A DNA stretch of 64,000 nucleotides, from NCBI GenBank assembly GCA_002900995.3, contig PJEW03000013.1, positions 506,208 through 570,207 on the forward strand, in the 5' to 3' direction. The translations under genes and the position numbers were made by a program. This document shows, piece after piece, positions 10,467 through 22,750 of the stretch. The notes beneath the pieces are model-generated. The model saw only the letters and a list, made by a program, of their open reading frames with translations. It searched no databases and was not told the DNA's origin. Origin of the DNA: Ganoderma boninense (Eukaryota; Basidiomycota; Agaricomycetes; Polyporales; Polyporaceae). How positions within the stretch are numbered: the stretch's first letter is position 1; each line of letters starts with the position of its first letter.

Positions 10467-10828
10467 TTTCAGGCAGACAAAAGCAGTGCCAACCCCCTGA
10501 GGGTATGCATCTCATCCCACATGGGCTACTCGATCTGCCCTGCGGGAGGGAGAAGTGAACACAGCACCCACATTAGATGCCGACCGTGAATCGGACATCT
10601 GATGGTCCCTATTCTTTCGGCCTTCTGGAAACTCACCCTTACGACCCGCCGCTGGTTCCACTTAGGACTCCGAAAACACCACGTGTCGATTCATTCCCTC
10701 AAACTTGAATGTCGGTGCCGAAATCGCTAGCGTACCTGGTTGCAGGGAAGCCCAAAGCTTTGAGCTGCGCCCCGGCGAGATCCCGCTCCCTGTGCTGTCC
10801 GCTACATATTCCTGCTCTTCGGTGATTA

Positions 10829-11283
10829 CAGCTGTTTGCAGAACGATAGTCGCGTTCGAAAAAAACTCGTTCAGGTCGGCTACGTAGCCGACGCTGGGAA
10901 GACCCCGAGACGCCCAGAAGCTGTCTTCTTCAGGTCATGGCGCCTCATGGAGCGGGGTCTCCGTCGCGCGCGAGGCTCAACACCGAGGAGGTGCGATCCA
11001 AGACCGGAGGTTCGCGCGACACTGGTATCACTGCGCGTAGAGTGGAAATAGTTGCGCTATGGCAAAATATCGCATTTTTGAGACTCGCGCACCACACCAA
11101 TCCACCTTTGCAGGTGGGAGGTCCACTCGCGCGGATGGCGCGACGAGTCGCGCTCTCGCTGCCATGCTCCTCGGCCTTCCTCGGCACGGGTTGTGCCGAG
11201 CTTCTGGAGGTGGCATCAGCGTCGGCAAGCTAGCCGACCTGAACGAGTTTTTCGGAGGACGTCTATCGTTTTGCAAACCGCTG
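10829..11283 (+). mobile_element. Miniature TIR element, family A copy 1
   Basis: Begins CAGCTGTTTGCAGAACGATA and ends with the reverse complement of CAGCGGTTTGCAAAACGATA; TA flanks both ends (10827-10828, 11284-11285). Inside each end a second inverted segment (AACTCGTTCAGGTCGGCTA) with an adjacent GCCGAC/GTCGGC stem could fold. A nearly identical copy lies inverted at 61435-61888 and a fragment at 41249-41331. No transposase frame inside, hence non-autonomous, probably moved by a Tc1/mariner-like enzyme. Confidence 0.8.
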
Positions 11284-11285
11284 TA

Positions 11286-12311
11286 ACTAGAAGTAGACCT
11301 GGGCCGATAGTACCTCAGTCCGTCGAATGGTGCCATGTTTCACAACGCTGAGCATATACTACTATTGGTGAGGCTTCGCATACTGGAAGGGCCCACCCGA
11401 ACTCGCGTGAACCATCGGAGCCGAACAGTATACCCGGGAGGGGAGGGGGAAGGGTCTAGCCATAAGCTAGATACTCTGATTAAGTTTCCTCTCAGGCCTC
11501 ACCGGATTCCCCGTCTCTCATCCCGGATTTAAGCCTCAGAAAAAGGAAGCCATTAGCTTAGTAGGGGATGGCCTTGGTGGCGTCGAGCAGACCCCAACTG
11601 GGAGCATTTGCAGCTACAGGCAACCGAGCACGGGGCCGATGCATGTCGGAGTGTCGCTTCCCTTCTGACTAATGAACGAGACCGTCAGGTACTTACCTGA
11701 ATGACCAGTTCTGCCGGGTGGAGCCGTTCGGAGCACTAGCTTTTCCCAGCTCCATCAGCGGAATTCGCCAGGCAAGCGGCTGGGAAACGACGACCGAGAA
11801 CCACGACCCTCCGGAAGTAAACTCCTGAAGAAAACTCCTGTGTCCTGTCCGTTCCACCGCAGCTGTGGTCTCTGGTCTCTGATGTTGTCGCAGATTTCGA
11901 CACCTTGCCGCGTTCCAGCCTGCATATGTTTTCTTCCAATGCAGTAACACGGAGTCTCTGACTCGGATCTGATCACGCCAGCGGCATGTCATCTTTCCTC
12001 TGAGCAGTCATTGCTGTACCGTGTTCCGGCTGAGAATGCGGTCGCAACGGACAGCAAGTAAAGAGACTGACGAAGAAACCGGATACTTCCTCCAAGACAA
12101 GGCTACAACTAGGGATTACAGATATTAGCGTGCTCCGTTGTCGTGGTTCCACGTTTGAGTGTCATTCGTCCATTCTCTGTGAGGAAGGGTGTCATAATTT
12201 GGGCAAGGATTGGAGCGTATTGGAGCTGGTATGACCATAAAAGGTGAAGTCACGAATATTAAGACCGGTATACAGGTAACACAAAACGAGATATCGATAT
12301 CCACTTCCTGC
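11286..12311. other. No gene resolved
   Basis: Short open stretches on both strands (for example 11693-11992 minus) lack splice continuity or protein-like composition. Nothing recognisable was seen. Confidence 0.3.
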
Positions 12312-13137
12312 TCATTCAGAGGCAGAGAGGCTGAAAACCTCAAGCTGGCGTTCGATAACCCTGATGTCCGATTTGTCGACGGCGGTAGACAGGTGAGCAT
12401 CGGGTTCAGGCCTCGTGAAAAAGGATTGCGGCGTCGGGGAATCCGAGTCATTGCTCTTGGCGAGGCAGATGAACCCATCTACGCCATAGCCGCACTTCAG
12501 ATAAAAGAACTTTGTGACAGCCTTTCAGCCGAGCGGTCACACCTGCCAATTATGAAGCAACTCACCCAGGTCTTGATGACCTGAAAGATGTTGTTGATGC
12601 TTTGCGAATGGTCGGATGGCGTCGCCCGAACCGCTGATGGACGCTGGTCGGTCTCCCTTTCGAGTTCCAACATCCTCAGCAAGGCCGCCTTGTGAACCTC
12701 CGTGAGGTTCTGGAACTCGTCTATGAACTCCCGCTCAGCCTTCATATTCACTTCGCTGGGCTTTCCCAACAGGATATCTGTGGTGGGTCAGATTGGAATC
12801 TCTTATAATGTTGAGTTCAACTCACTGCGTCGCTTCATGCAACCGACAAGGTAGTGTGACGTTACCGTGCGCCCTGGCATAGGATGCAGGAAAGCACACC
12901 GACCAAATATCACGCCCATATAGTAGCCGGCGTCAGAGTACTGCTATTCGATAGAACTTGAGCTTTGGTGTGGGCTAACTGGTAGACCTCATGCACAGCG
13001 TCCTCCACATCGTCCAAATAGTCCTGGACGCGCCTAGCGACCAACCGATCAGTCAACCTCGCGGACCCACCTTGGACGTTGTCGAAGGGGCTTCTAACAA
13101 AGGAGGGAGTTGGGCGCAGTGTTCCAAGCGTGGACAT
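12312..13137 (-). CDS. Hypothetical helical protein
   Basis: Proposed exons on the minus strand: 13137-12914 (ATG start), an 8-base microexon within the gap, 12777-12566 and 12494-12312 (TGA). The first exon gives a basic N-terminus followed by a helical segment (ARRVQDYLDDVEDAVHEVYQ). The third gives an acidic helix (FIDEFQNLTEVHKAALLRML). The last gives a Ser/Pro/Asp-rich tail ending FSLSASE. The total is about 208 residues. Frames of exons 1 and 3 agree only if the microexon GGCGCACG is spliced in, flanked by CCAG and GTAACG; without it there is a frameshift. No family recognised; the helical composition would suit a structural or complex subunit, but that is inference. Confidence 0.5.
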
Positions 13138-13557
13138 GACAAGGAGATGGAGGACGGAAGACTCAGCGAGAGGCAGGAGCAGGAAAGAGTTGCAGGGTTT
13201 ATATTGACGTTCTAGCGAATCGGAAGCGTGGGATAAGCGACAATTTCTCCAACGCCGAGTGTAGGGAACCGACGAACACCACTTGCTATCAGATCTGGCC
13301 AAATACAGAATGAAATTCATCTCGCAGGACTATAACCGAGCAGTTGGATATCGGAGAAACATCATCAAGCGCAGTAGGTAACGAAATACGACAGGATACA
13401 TGGGGAAGCACAGACGACGACGAGACCAAGTAGGTAGGCGCGATAGATGAACGAAACAGACCGAAGAGATTGAACGCGGGATTCAACATCGCAGTTCTAG
13501 TTCTACAACAGATCGCGGACACACAAGACGTTCACGTGGAACAGGACCTTGGTGCAC

Positions 13558-14789
13558 TCAGGCTGTCGACCGGCAGTCCCACCGCAAAGCGTCCACGAGC
13601 TGCTCGATGACGACATCGGAAGTGTCGGGTAGATACACTGATATCCCCAAAGCCCAATGCTCTGGATCGTACTCCTGCAGGAGCCGGCGGAGCGAACTGT
13701 GAGTGGACTCCGGCAGGTCATAGTACTCCACGACATGCGCGGTGCGGGGGCCGATTGGAACGACTGTAAGCGACGAGCCTGAGGTCCCTTGCGAGGTCCT
13801 CGATGAACTCGATGCCTGCGGTACACGTGCGGATGAAGTCGGTGGCAAGTGCGAAGTACTGTGACCGTTGACGTGCTGAGCGATGGAGGACAGGGAGGGT
13901 GCGGCGATGTCGCTAGGAGGTGGGGACAGGGAAGCAAGCCGACGGGCAGTGGACACTTGAGACGAGGACGAATCGCAGACTGTCGAACTCGGCTCAATAG
14001 GCATGGACGCTGGAGCCGGGTCGGGGGATGGAGGAGGATGCGGGATCCTTTCCGCGGCGGTAAGATGCGTAATGATAGCTGCAGCGCGACCGAAGAAGAC
14101 GTGCTGGGGAGTAGCCGATATCGGAATGAGGGACTGGACCTCTCCGCGTCCAGCGACCGCCATTTGAGGGGCGGGATTAGTGAGCGGACCTCCTCGACGA
14201 AGGCCTGTTGCCCCATACCAACGTTCCATGGCAACGGGACCGACGTGCTGGGCGAAGTATTGGATCATGAAGGCAAAGACTATACGAAGGTCACACTGCT
14301 CGCGAAGGAAGTTGACAGGCAAAAAACATCAAGTGGGACCTCCTCCGGGGTACGCACACTCCCGGGCGGGAGAGTCGCGGGATTATGGATCATGACGGTC
14401 GCACCGCCAGAGAGCCGGTCCAGCGAAGTCAACTGACACACAATGGTGAGCGAGAATGCCGTGTAGAAGGCATGAAAACTCACGGTGTCCGTCACAAACT
14501 GAGCATAGCTATCGCGCATTGCAACAGGCCAGCGATCGTCTCCGATCCTGTGTATCTCGTGAATGCGACGAAGGGCACCTTGACGGATGGTGTCATTGTT
14601 GTCATCCGTGCTACCCTGCGCCACAAAAGCGAACGCCATGGCCCGAAGCCGCCCTTCTGGCTGGTCAGCAAAACGAGGGACCTGACGTAGGTGATGAATG
14701 ACTGAAAGGACTCCTGGATGAGTGAGTCGACAGAGAGCGAGGGGTAAGACGCCTGTAGGGAGGCCGTTCCCATTGCCGTGAGGCGTCAT
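13558..14789 (-). CDS. Hypothetical protein (~372 aa)
   Basis: Exons 14789-14484, 14432-14358 and 14295-13558 join in frame over GT-AG introns of 51 and 62 bases. The junctions read FVTDTLTSLDRL and LPPGSCDLRIVF. The first third is helical (RRIHEIHRIGDDRWPVAMRD), followed by AFMIQYFAQHVGPVAMERWY, then a long Ser/Pro/Ala-rich disordered region (about residues 200-300), and a folded-looking C-terminus (EYYDLPESTHSSLRRLLQEY, DTSDVVIEQLVDALRWD). Start uncertain: another ATG at 14773 in a different frame gives a more protein-like N-terminus (VDSLIQESFQSFITY) that would join only through an implausible 26-base intron, so there may be a small indel. No domain recognised. Confidence 0.55.
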
Positions 14790-15646
14790 GGCGAGGAAAG
14801 GTTAGAGTCCAGGGAACTCATGCCAACGGCCCAAATGGACCCTTGCCGATGGGACGTTTCCGAATCAGGCTCCTCATCTTGTGCACGCATGCTGAGGCCA
14901 ATATCGCTGTAGGTCGGCGGATTTGGCCAAGAAGACCTGCAAGAACAGCAGAGGCGCCACAGGGACGGCTCACAAAAATGGGGTTGATAAGGCCAGCAGG
15001 GTCCGAATATTGCATTTCGAGTCTTGAAGCGAATCCGAACACAATGTACACGGAGGTTCCCAGGATCTGTGGCTCACTGGGTGAACCGTGAGATAGGCTT
15101 CCGACCTAGGCGAAAGTGATACGTACTGGCAGCCAGCCCGCATGGCGATAGCGACGGGCGGGCATGAATGCCGGAGGAACCAGGGATGAGACCAGAACTT
15201 GAAGGCAACGTGACAAGGACGCAGTCGGCTGCGGGGCGGAGATATTCAAACTCCGGTCGACAGTGCCACCCGCAGTGTTTGCCACGGACTCCGACGACAC
15301 GAGCACCTACCTCGAAAACTGACGAATTTCACGGCGCAGAAACTTCGAATCTAGATTCTACATCTCTGGGAAAACGGGAATCTCCAGTGATTATCCCAAT
15401 GTGCGCCGCAGGGGACAATAAATTTCTGGGATTGAATGTTACAGGCCGAAAAGCCCTCGTTTCCCAGCTCGTCAGGCGTCAGGTATTCCTCTATGGAGAC
15501 CTGGCTCTCATTACGGCATGGTTGGAAGGCCCCTCGTTCCAACGCACGCCGATGACAGTCGGGCTCTTCTGGCCACGAGAACGTAGCGTGCCGCGGTATA
15601 TAAGGGCCTTGCCGAATCCACATCCACTGCTCTCGACTCGCCTCGC

Positions 15647-16631
15647 ATGCCGCGCGCGACATCACCCACCAAATCTCGGCGGGATGGTCCCGTTGGTTTT
15701 ACCCTACCGAGTCAACAACCTGCGGAGCGTCCTGAGCGTTCACGCAATGCAGAAGGTAGAGTGTGTCTATGTCCTGTTCGCCAAACAATATGCTGACAAT
15801 CCGCAGCCCAGGCCCGTCATCGTGCTAAGCGGAAGGAGTATATTCTGCGGGTATGAGCTTCTTGCAATCGGCGTCCTTCCCCTCGCGACTCATGCAGGTG
15901 TATATCTCATGAAGCTAGAGCAAACAGTTATGAAGCTACAGTCTGTCCTTGCTTTGTCACCCGATCAGGTGGAAAAACTTCCTCTACCACTCGTGCGGAT
16001 GCGTGAATTGAAACAGGAGAACGAGCGTCTTCTCGGAGAAGTGGAGGAGTTGCAACGACAGCTTGACATCAAGAACAGCCAGATGCGAGCAGAAACCTAT
16101 CCACGCGCACCACCTCCCAAAGGAATTTCATCACATCGCGAGCGGACTCGGAAGGGAAGTGCTGCGTTCGATGTGGGTGATTTCAATGCGGTACGATGTT
16201 TCATCCAGACCAGATCTCCTCACACATCCTCCTCTCGACAGACAGCCCCGTCCATCAACTTCTCTCCGCTTCCACCGCTTATTCTTCCATCGATCATGTA
16301 TCGCTACTCTTCGAAGGTTTCATCCACCTCGGAGGACCGGCTAGACTCGTCATCATCACTTCATACCAAATACCCGTACGCTGCGCCGGGATCTGCTGTG
16401 TTGCCGGAGCCTCGAACGTCGACCGCGATATCGAGTCCTTCATTGTCGGTGAGTGTTTCCGTTCCTAAACTACATATCTCGCGAGTACGTGATCGTGGTG
16501 ACACAATATCTCCCTGTCCATAGTCGTCAGAATACGCAGCCTCTTTATGGCCGTCACCTCACAATCCTCGACATCTACCGCTCTCATACTACGATACTCG
16601 CTTTCCCGCTATGGCTCGAAACGTGTCATAG
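15647..16631 (+). CDS. bZIP transcription factor
   Basis: Five exons: 15647-15755, 15807-15850, 15915-16190, 16242-16448 and 16524-16631, all GT-AG, giving 247 residues. Exons 1-2 build the basic region RNAEAQARHRAKRKEYI, which matches the bZIP signature N-x2-A-(A/Q)-x2-(C/H/F)-R, at about residues 34-50. The leucine zipper follows immediately (YILRLEQTVMKLQSVL, then LVRMRELKQENERLLGEVEE), about residues 50-110. The remainder is Ser/Pro-rich and probably an activation or regulatory region. Introns interrupt the basic region and the start of the zipper, so the domain is visible only after splicing. Expected to act in the nucleus as a dimer on DNA; target genes cannot be inferred. Clearly a host gene, not a transposon gene. 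Confidence 0.88.
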
Positions 16632-17496
16632 TACGGCTTGGAAAATCCAGGAGAACGATACACGGTGAACTTTCAGCTCCAAGCCATGTTCTACACCGAG
16701 CCCCCTCTCATCTTCATCTTCGATAAATACCGCACGAAAGTGCTACAATCCACACCATGTGCGCGTCTTGTCAAGAGTTCATGAAGCGGACGGAAAAAAG
16801 GTAGCAGTGGGCTCGATACATTCAACCTCGTAGCGATGAAGACATGTCGAACGTAAAGCGCTTTCCATCCTCCGCTCTCTACTCGATTTACTATCCTTAC
16901 TATCCGAGCTCGGTCCTTGGTTTTGCCCCATTATTATTGTCTCTGCATTATGTCAACATATTCTGGTCCATGTGGGTCAGATAGTGTGTCGTGCCTCTAG
17001 ATCAGTACCGTGTGCGCGAACATTTGAGAGGTGAAACCAGGGGTAGTGTGGCCGAGAGACTCCTCTATGAAAGGCATTGCATTGTGCACACCTCCAAACG
17101 TTTTCGAGGAGGGGAAACAATTCTGATTTTCGCTCCTCGGCTTGAACTAAGCGCACCGGGCCGACAGGGAGGAAGGCACGGAGGCGTCTGGCTGCCATCA
17201 GCTGGGAGATGCTGGGAGATGCTGTCTAACCTCTCCAATATTCGCGCACCGTGCAAAGAGCACCCAATTCCACGTTGACTGCGAGAAACACAGGTGTTAC
17301 GGGGCTAGTTGGCTCTATCTGATACGGCTCCTACTTGCATGGCCTGTAGGACATGTTGGTTCTTATCCACCAGCCATGCGATGCAAAATGTGAGACAGGC
17401 ACCTGGAAAACGCGGGGCAAAGTTCAACAAACACACAATGTTATATTTTCGTAATACAAGTACGAGAAGCACACAGGCTGTTATCTAGTGAGAGTC
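16632..17496. other. No gene seen
   Basis: Intergenic stretch between the bZIP stop and the 3' end of the hAT remnant. It contains a short direct duplication GCTGGGAGAT at about 17202-17221. No coding model. Confidence 0.4.
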
Positions 17497-20290
17497 CTAC
17501 TTGGATTCCTCCTCGTCCTCCCCTGACTCTGACCTGACTGGCTCATGTCTGCCTCTCACGCCGCAGCGGTGGCCTGAGCAGTGACAGCAGCGTTCGCCCC
17601 CTCTTGGCGACGCATCCTGCGTGTCTAAGAGCTCGAACAGCTCCTCTTCCGGGACGAGCTCGGGAATCCGTGCCCATGAGCCAAGGGTTATGTTCACGCG
17701 CACCAAGCGATCGCCCAGTGATCGGCGCAGGCGCAAGACTGTCGAACGGCCACGCGAGAACACACCCTCGACGTCCGTGGAACTGGCTGATTAAATGCCA
17801 TTAGCTTAAGCGAAGAACAAACACCTGGAAAGGCCAGGGGAAAACATACCCAGGGATTGAGAGGTGATCCAAGGCGATCTGCGCGAGCTTCGGACAGCCC
17901 GACTTGCTCTTCGGGATGGCGTTCCAGTACTACAGCAGGTCTTTGATTTTCCCGCATGGTCCCCATACTGAGGTACGCCTCGGACGCATCCTCGCGTATT
18001 GCGCGATCAGGGACGCAGGTTTCCCAATTGACACGAACGTCGAGAGCGTGCGTTGCTGTGCGGGCACCACATCCATTCAGTCATCTATAGACGCACTGGT
18101 ATGGGGTTTGACACTTACAACTTAGAGATCGCGGAGGATGCTTGCGCACTCCGCCGTCCAGTCCCTGGCCGGTGCGCGACTTGGAGGATGAGCGGGTTCC
18201 CCATAATGTGCTCCATCGCGAGAAGCAGCGCGCGTAACCCTGGGCTTGTAATGGGTCGCCCCCTCCTCGCGCGCGAAACGGAGCGCCCCGTCCGTCAAAT
18301 GCTGAGGCCAATCCTCCTTCTCAAAGTAGGACATCTTGTGTTCGGGGTGCACCACTGCTGTCAACAACATGTTCATAATTAGCCCTGAAAGTGCGCCTTC
18401 AAGCCAGTCTTAGGCGGTGAAACACTCACTCATGGACACGCAGTAGAAGTTTCAGTCGTCAGTAAGTCCGTAAAGTTTGTTCAAGGCGTCTCGTACAAGC
18501 ACCACTGTCTTACTAACAGCGGGCGGGAGGCTCGCCGATCGTCGCCGAAGTTGCCGAGGTGGTGCATCATCGATCCAAGGACTATCCTCGTGTATGAGAC
18601 CGCGTTTGCTGTATGGAATATCTTGGTTGGCGTACAGAAACGGCTAGGGGTGTATGATGCGACTTGCGCGTTAGAAACCTAGAGCGTCGCGCGAATGCGT
18701 ACTTGCGCACCTCAAGGAGAGCATCATGCCGGCCGGAAGCAGCCACTCCTCGTTCCTGAGACGGAAACAAGAGAATCCGGGCTGGCCGGACTTGTTGAAC
18801 TGGAGCAGACCACAATCTCCGCCTAACCACCATGGACATGGTGTTCCAGGGGTCTTCACAGGACGGATATGCACCTCGCTGTTCAGCGAGGGTGAGCGTG
18901 CACGAGTCGAGAGCTACTCACGGACGCGCGGACTGAACCATACGCGCTGTGAGCTTCGTAATCTCGTAACATAAGTTAGTCATTGTTACTACAGGGTTAC
19001 GCGTTGCATTGTCGCGCTCACCTTCTCAATCGCCACCTGTCCCGCTTTGACATCCTCCGGGACGAGTTCCCGGTGCTGCTCCTCAATGTCGTCGATGGTC
19101 GTCTCATCTTCGGCCTCACGCTCAGAGTCAACCTCCTCAGCAGCCGCCTCCGCGTCGACGTCGTCGACTGCATGTTATCTTCCGGCTCTCTCTCGGGGCG
19201 ATCGTCGAGAGCTGTAAGCTCAACCTGCTCGGGTGCATTGGCGGTCTTCTTGCGCTTGGCGCACTCGCGTGAAAACTGAGTCACGATCGCCTGCATGGAT
19301 GTTTGGATTCAGTCTGTTGTTCGATAGCGAAATACAAGCGCGTGAATGGGCCATGAGCACGTACATTTACTGTAAGGTTGAGAATATGTCCGAAGCACCG
19401 GACGCGTGCTCCAGAGCCATGGAAGCCGGGGATGAGAAGCTCGAGCTCGTCCATGATTGTATCGCTGTTGTCCGCATCGTCGTATGTAACAGGCAGGATC
19501 TAAAGCACCGAAAATCAGGCATTTCGCTTCCGTGCACCTCGAAACAAGCAAACCAGGACAAACCTTATCCGCGATCCCACAACCCTTCAGGCGCGGCTAG
19601 ATACTTCCCTGTGTGGGAGCTTGTGACCCTACATCGTTGAAATTAGTGACTGTCTATCTAGGATCGTGACTGACGGCGAGGATACTTACTATGATGTGTT
19701 TCACCTCGCCGTTTTCGTGCCAATGAGCCGTTGCGCCAAAGAAGGGGATGGCGTTGAGGGATGTCCACCCATCAACGCATACGTGGGTTTTGCCAGGGAC
19801 TTTCTGAGAACTTAGTGGTCAGCGAAGAAACTGGGCCGCCGGTGAGTACACCGGGAAGATTGTGAACGCACAGTGTCAGGCCCACATCGCGAGCAGGAAG
19901 CGGAGGGAGAGTACCTCGCGCTAGAAGCGTCTGTCGTAATCATCTCTGTCTGCGCCGTCGGTGCCGGATGACAATCCTTCGCATGACACGCGAAGTTCCC
20001 GATGGAATCTTGATAGTCTATGCGATCGACATTCTTCGTTGGATGGCTACAATGTGAAAATTAAGCATCAGCGAACAATTGTAGGAAATATACGGGGTCT
20101 CTAACGCACCAGCGACATTTGAAGTGAAGGATGGTCGCGCCGTTTGGTCCGCGGACGATAGCGGGCAGATGCAAGTGCTTGTAATGGACAGATGCCCACG
20201 CCGCTGACAGCAGTTCTGCAATTCGAACATATGAGCTATCGTCCTCCCTGCGCGCCGTGAACTAAATGTCGTGAGCACTTACCAAGGGTT
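17497..20290 (-). pseudogene. hAT-family transposase remnant
   Basis: Pieces of a hAT transposase in the correct order on the minus strand. Near 20280-19950 is a BED-like zinc finger split by an intron (HFKCRW, then DSIGNFACHAKDCHP). Near 19815-19690 is CVDGWTSLNAIPFFGATAHW with the first catalytic-type Asp. Near 19500-19370 are DADNSDTIMDEL and RVRCFGHILNL, the typical core helix. Near 19140-19020 is an acidic linker. Near 18376-18260 is VVHPEHKMSYFEKEDWPQ, and at 17900-17670 the C-terminal dimerisation region (CPKLAQIALDHLSIP, then SSTDVEGVFSRGR). Introns of 50-75 bases fit between several pieces. The acidic linker needs a one-base shift after EPEDNM, and the segment near 18900-18700 is scrambled, so the gene is probably dead. 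Terminal repeats were not identified. Confidence 0.75.
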
Positions 20291-20403
20291 GTCTCACGCA
20301 TATACTTGGCATACTTCTCGGTGAAGTGGGCATGACGACTACCTAGGAGGGGAGGGGCGGGAATCCAGGCCACGACGGCGGAGGCCTTTGTGCTCGCACG
20401 GAT

Positions 20404-21087
20404 TCAGGAAGCGTAGTTCTCGCCCTCGCTCTCAGTCGGGATCTCGGACTTCTCGCTCTCCCCCTGGTGTTCGCTATCATCGCGCACACAGGTTGTCAGC
20501 GCACGAGCGAACGCGGGGGACCCAGCGAAGGGAGCCATCGACGGAGCCATCAATGGAGCAGCAGAGGTCGAGGGAGCCCTGAGCTGCGCGGCGGCGTCGC
20601 TTGGGGTGTTCACCAGTTTCAACTGTAGCCATGAGTGTCGAGGGAGGGTCGTTGAAAACCATGTCGTGTTGGTAAGGTGAAATTGGAGCGGGAAGGACAA
20701 ACCTTTAAGTCCTCCGATACATATGAGCGGTCGTAAGTTGATGGAGATCCTCCTCGCGTCATGGCAAGGAACAATCGCTCCATGAACCGAGAGCCGAAGT
20801 CGTAGGTGTTCGTCTTTCGAGTATCCTGCTGGAACCCACAAAGCCATGCCGCCCGTAGCGTGAGTCCCGAACTGAGAGGTCAGCTTCGGTATAGTGGCAA
20901 ACGAAAAAAATGCTCACGGAGGGCCTGAACGCCGCAAGCTATGCACGATCAAACGGACGACTTCAACGAAAGCTCTTGAGGTAGATGACGGCGTCGGAGT
21001 GGGCGCAGAACGTCGAGGTGCTTGAAGTTGTGAATCAGAGCGAGGACGGAATGACGATTTGTGACCGCGGGTAGTTGAGAACAGCAT
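20404..21087 (-). CDS. Coding-like stretch upstream of hAT
   Basis: Open minus-strand stretches from ATG 21087 (MLFSTTRGHKSSFRPRSDS) and around 20847-20404, the latter ending in an acidic run (SEIPTESEGENY). A GT-AG intron around 20915-20870 can join them. They may be the disordered N-terminus of the hAT protein or a separate small gene; frames between 20750 and 20640 conflict. No domain recognised. Confidence 0.3.
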
Positions 21088-21460
21088 CGAGAGGGGCTTC
21101 GAGCTAGCAGATATGATGGCATAGTAGGAGGTACCGAAGGCGCCTGCAAAGAAGGTTCGTGCCCAGCCGCCAACCTTACTTCCCATCTCACGCCTCGCAC
21201 CTTGCGAGCACCGTGGCTGCGCGGCCTCCGTCCTCCCGTAGACTCTCTCTGCAGCTGAAAAGCGCGTCAACCTCCGTCACGCCACTCTCACCGAAATCGC
21301 CTCGCGACGGGCTACAACTAGTCTTGCGCCCACCTCTGCAAATTCCTCCATTCAGTCTTCAGCGGCACGTCAGCCTGAGCCGCACGCAATGCCAAGCCGG
21401 TGCGTCTAATCCACGCATCCATTCCACTACCTTGTGCGTCCTTCATCTAACAACCCATAG

Positions 21461-22750
21461 GAACACCGGGACAGCGAACTCGAGGACAACCACTTCTTCG
21501 TCGAGCAAAGCCGCCGCCGACGACTTTCGGCCTTCGTACTGTCGTGGCGTCAGAGAGTCCGACAAAACGCTGCACCGAGCACATCCATACGTGAAGCACT
21601 CCATGCAAAGGCCACCTTGGAGGACGATACTGACTCGGATGGAGTAGGGAGTCTTCGAGACGAAGATCTGCAGGCTGACCGCGACGTCGTCATTGCTGCT
21701 GCGGCTAGTGGGTCCCGAGCCCGAGCGAAGGAGGTGCGTCACCGACATCTGTTAGCGTACCACTCATTTCAACTGTCTCCATACACCCCAGGTCAGCATC
21801 AAGCTGAGCGCGCAGAGGGCGAGAGACAGTGATGATGAGTTCAACAAGCCTACACCGCGCTCCATTACTCCGAGCCTTCGGGCTAGTACCAAGTCGACGC
21901 CAGGCTCCAGCAAGAAGGACAAGTCATTCCGCGCGCTGCCAGACTATGGGAAGCATATGATGAAAACCAAGATAGTCCCATCTTTTCTAGAGTACTTCGG
22001 CGCCAAGGAGAACGTCTGGGATCCCGATGCAGGCAACCCCGCCGAGTCCCTCGATCTGCTCAAAGATATACTCAACACCATCTTCCCGTACAAGAAGAAC
22101 ACGCTCAAGAACGCTGACGTCCTGTGCAAGTTTGTGAGTGCCTTCTCTGGCACACATTATTTCGCTGATGGTGAGGCATTCTCGGCAGTGCATGTATGAC
22201 TGGCACCACGGCATCCAGCGCAATGCGAATAACATCCTCGAGCGCCAGAATAACTCTTCACTCACCCATCAAGAGCGCAGCGAAGATGGGGTTGTCGAAT
22301 GGTTCAAGCGTCAACTCGAGTCAGGCGTAGCGCACTACAGGCAACCGCGGACTGCTACGGTGAGTCCGTCCCATCGCTGGAGTTATGTCTCCTCATGGAC
22401 CTATGCGCCCTGCCTCGTAGAACCCGTCGTATGATATTTTCTAGTCAAGGTACATTCTGCGGACCCTGGCTTTTCATTTACCCGCGTCTCCGGCTCGGTG
22501 AAGTCAGACCGTGGCTACCCTCGTGGTGCTCTCGCACTGTGTAGCGCTGCCGTGAGTACAATCTCGTCTATTCAACGGGCTGTCTCCCCAACTTTAGTCG
22601 CTGTTCATAGGTCCAGAGCGCATTTCGAACACTACACCAACGGATGCCGCTATCGAACACATGAAGGAGGTTCAAGCGGATGAGAAGGCTGTACTCAGCA
22701 TAAAGCGCAGCCGTGCCCCGAAGCTCTTTGTATCACCAAGTAGCCCGTAG
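21461..22750 (+). CDS. Fungal hypothetical protein, divergent from hAT
   Basis: Exons 21461-21733, 21792-22133, 22189-22359 and 22450-22551 keep one frame over GT-AG introns. A last exon (about 22603-22750) ends KRSRAPKLFVSPSSP and stop, with the acceptor choice uncertain. The 5' exon with the start codon was not found. The N-terminal part is basic then acidic (ALHAKATLEDDTDSDG). The middle carries KIVPSFLEYFGAKENVWD and DILNTIFPYKKNTLKNADVL. The C-terminal part reads CMYDWHHGIQRNANNILERQ and DRGYPRGALALCSAA. The last motif resembles, from memory, a repeated family of agaricomycete hypothetical proteins often found near transposons; no function is established. It is transcribed away from the hAT remnant. 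Confidence 0.55.

Noticed and set aside
15168..16523. 451-codon uninterrupted plus-strand frame
   Set aside because: It reads through four introns. Only parts coincide with real exons; splicing reveals the bZIP basic region, which this frame lacks.
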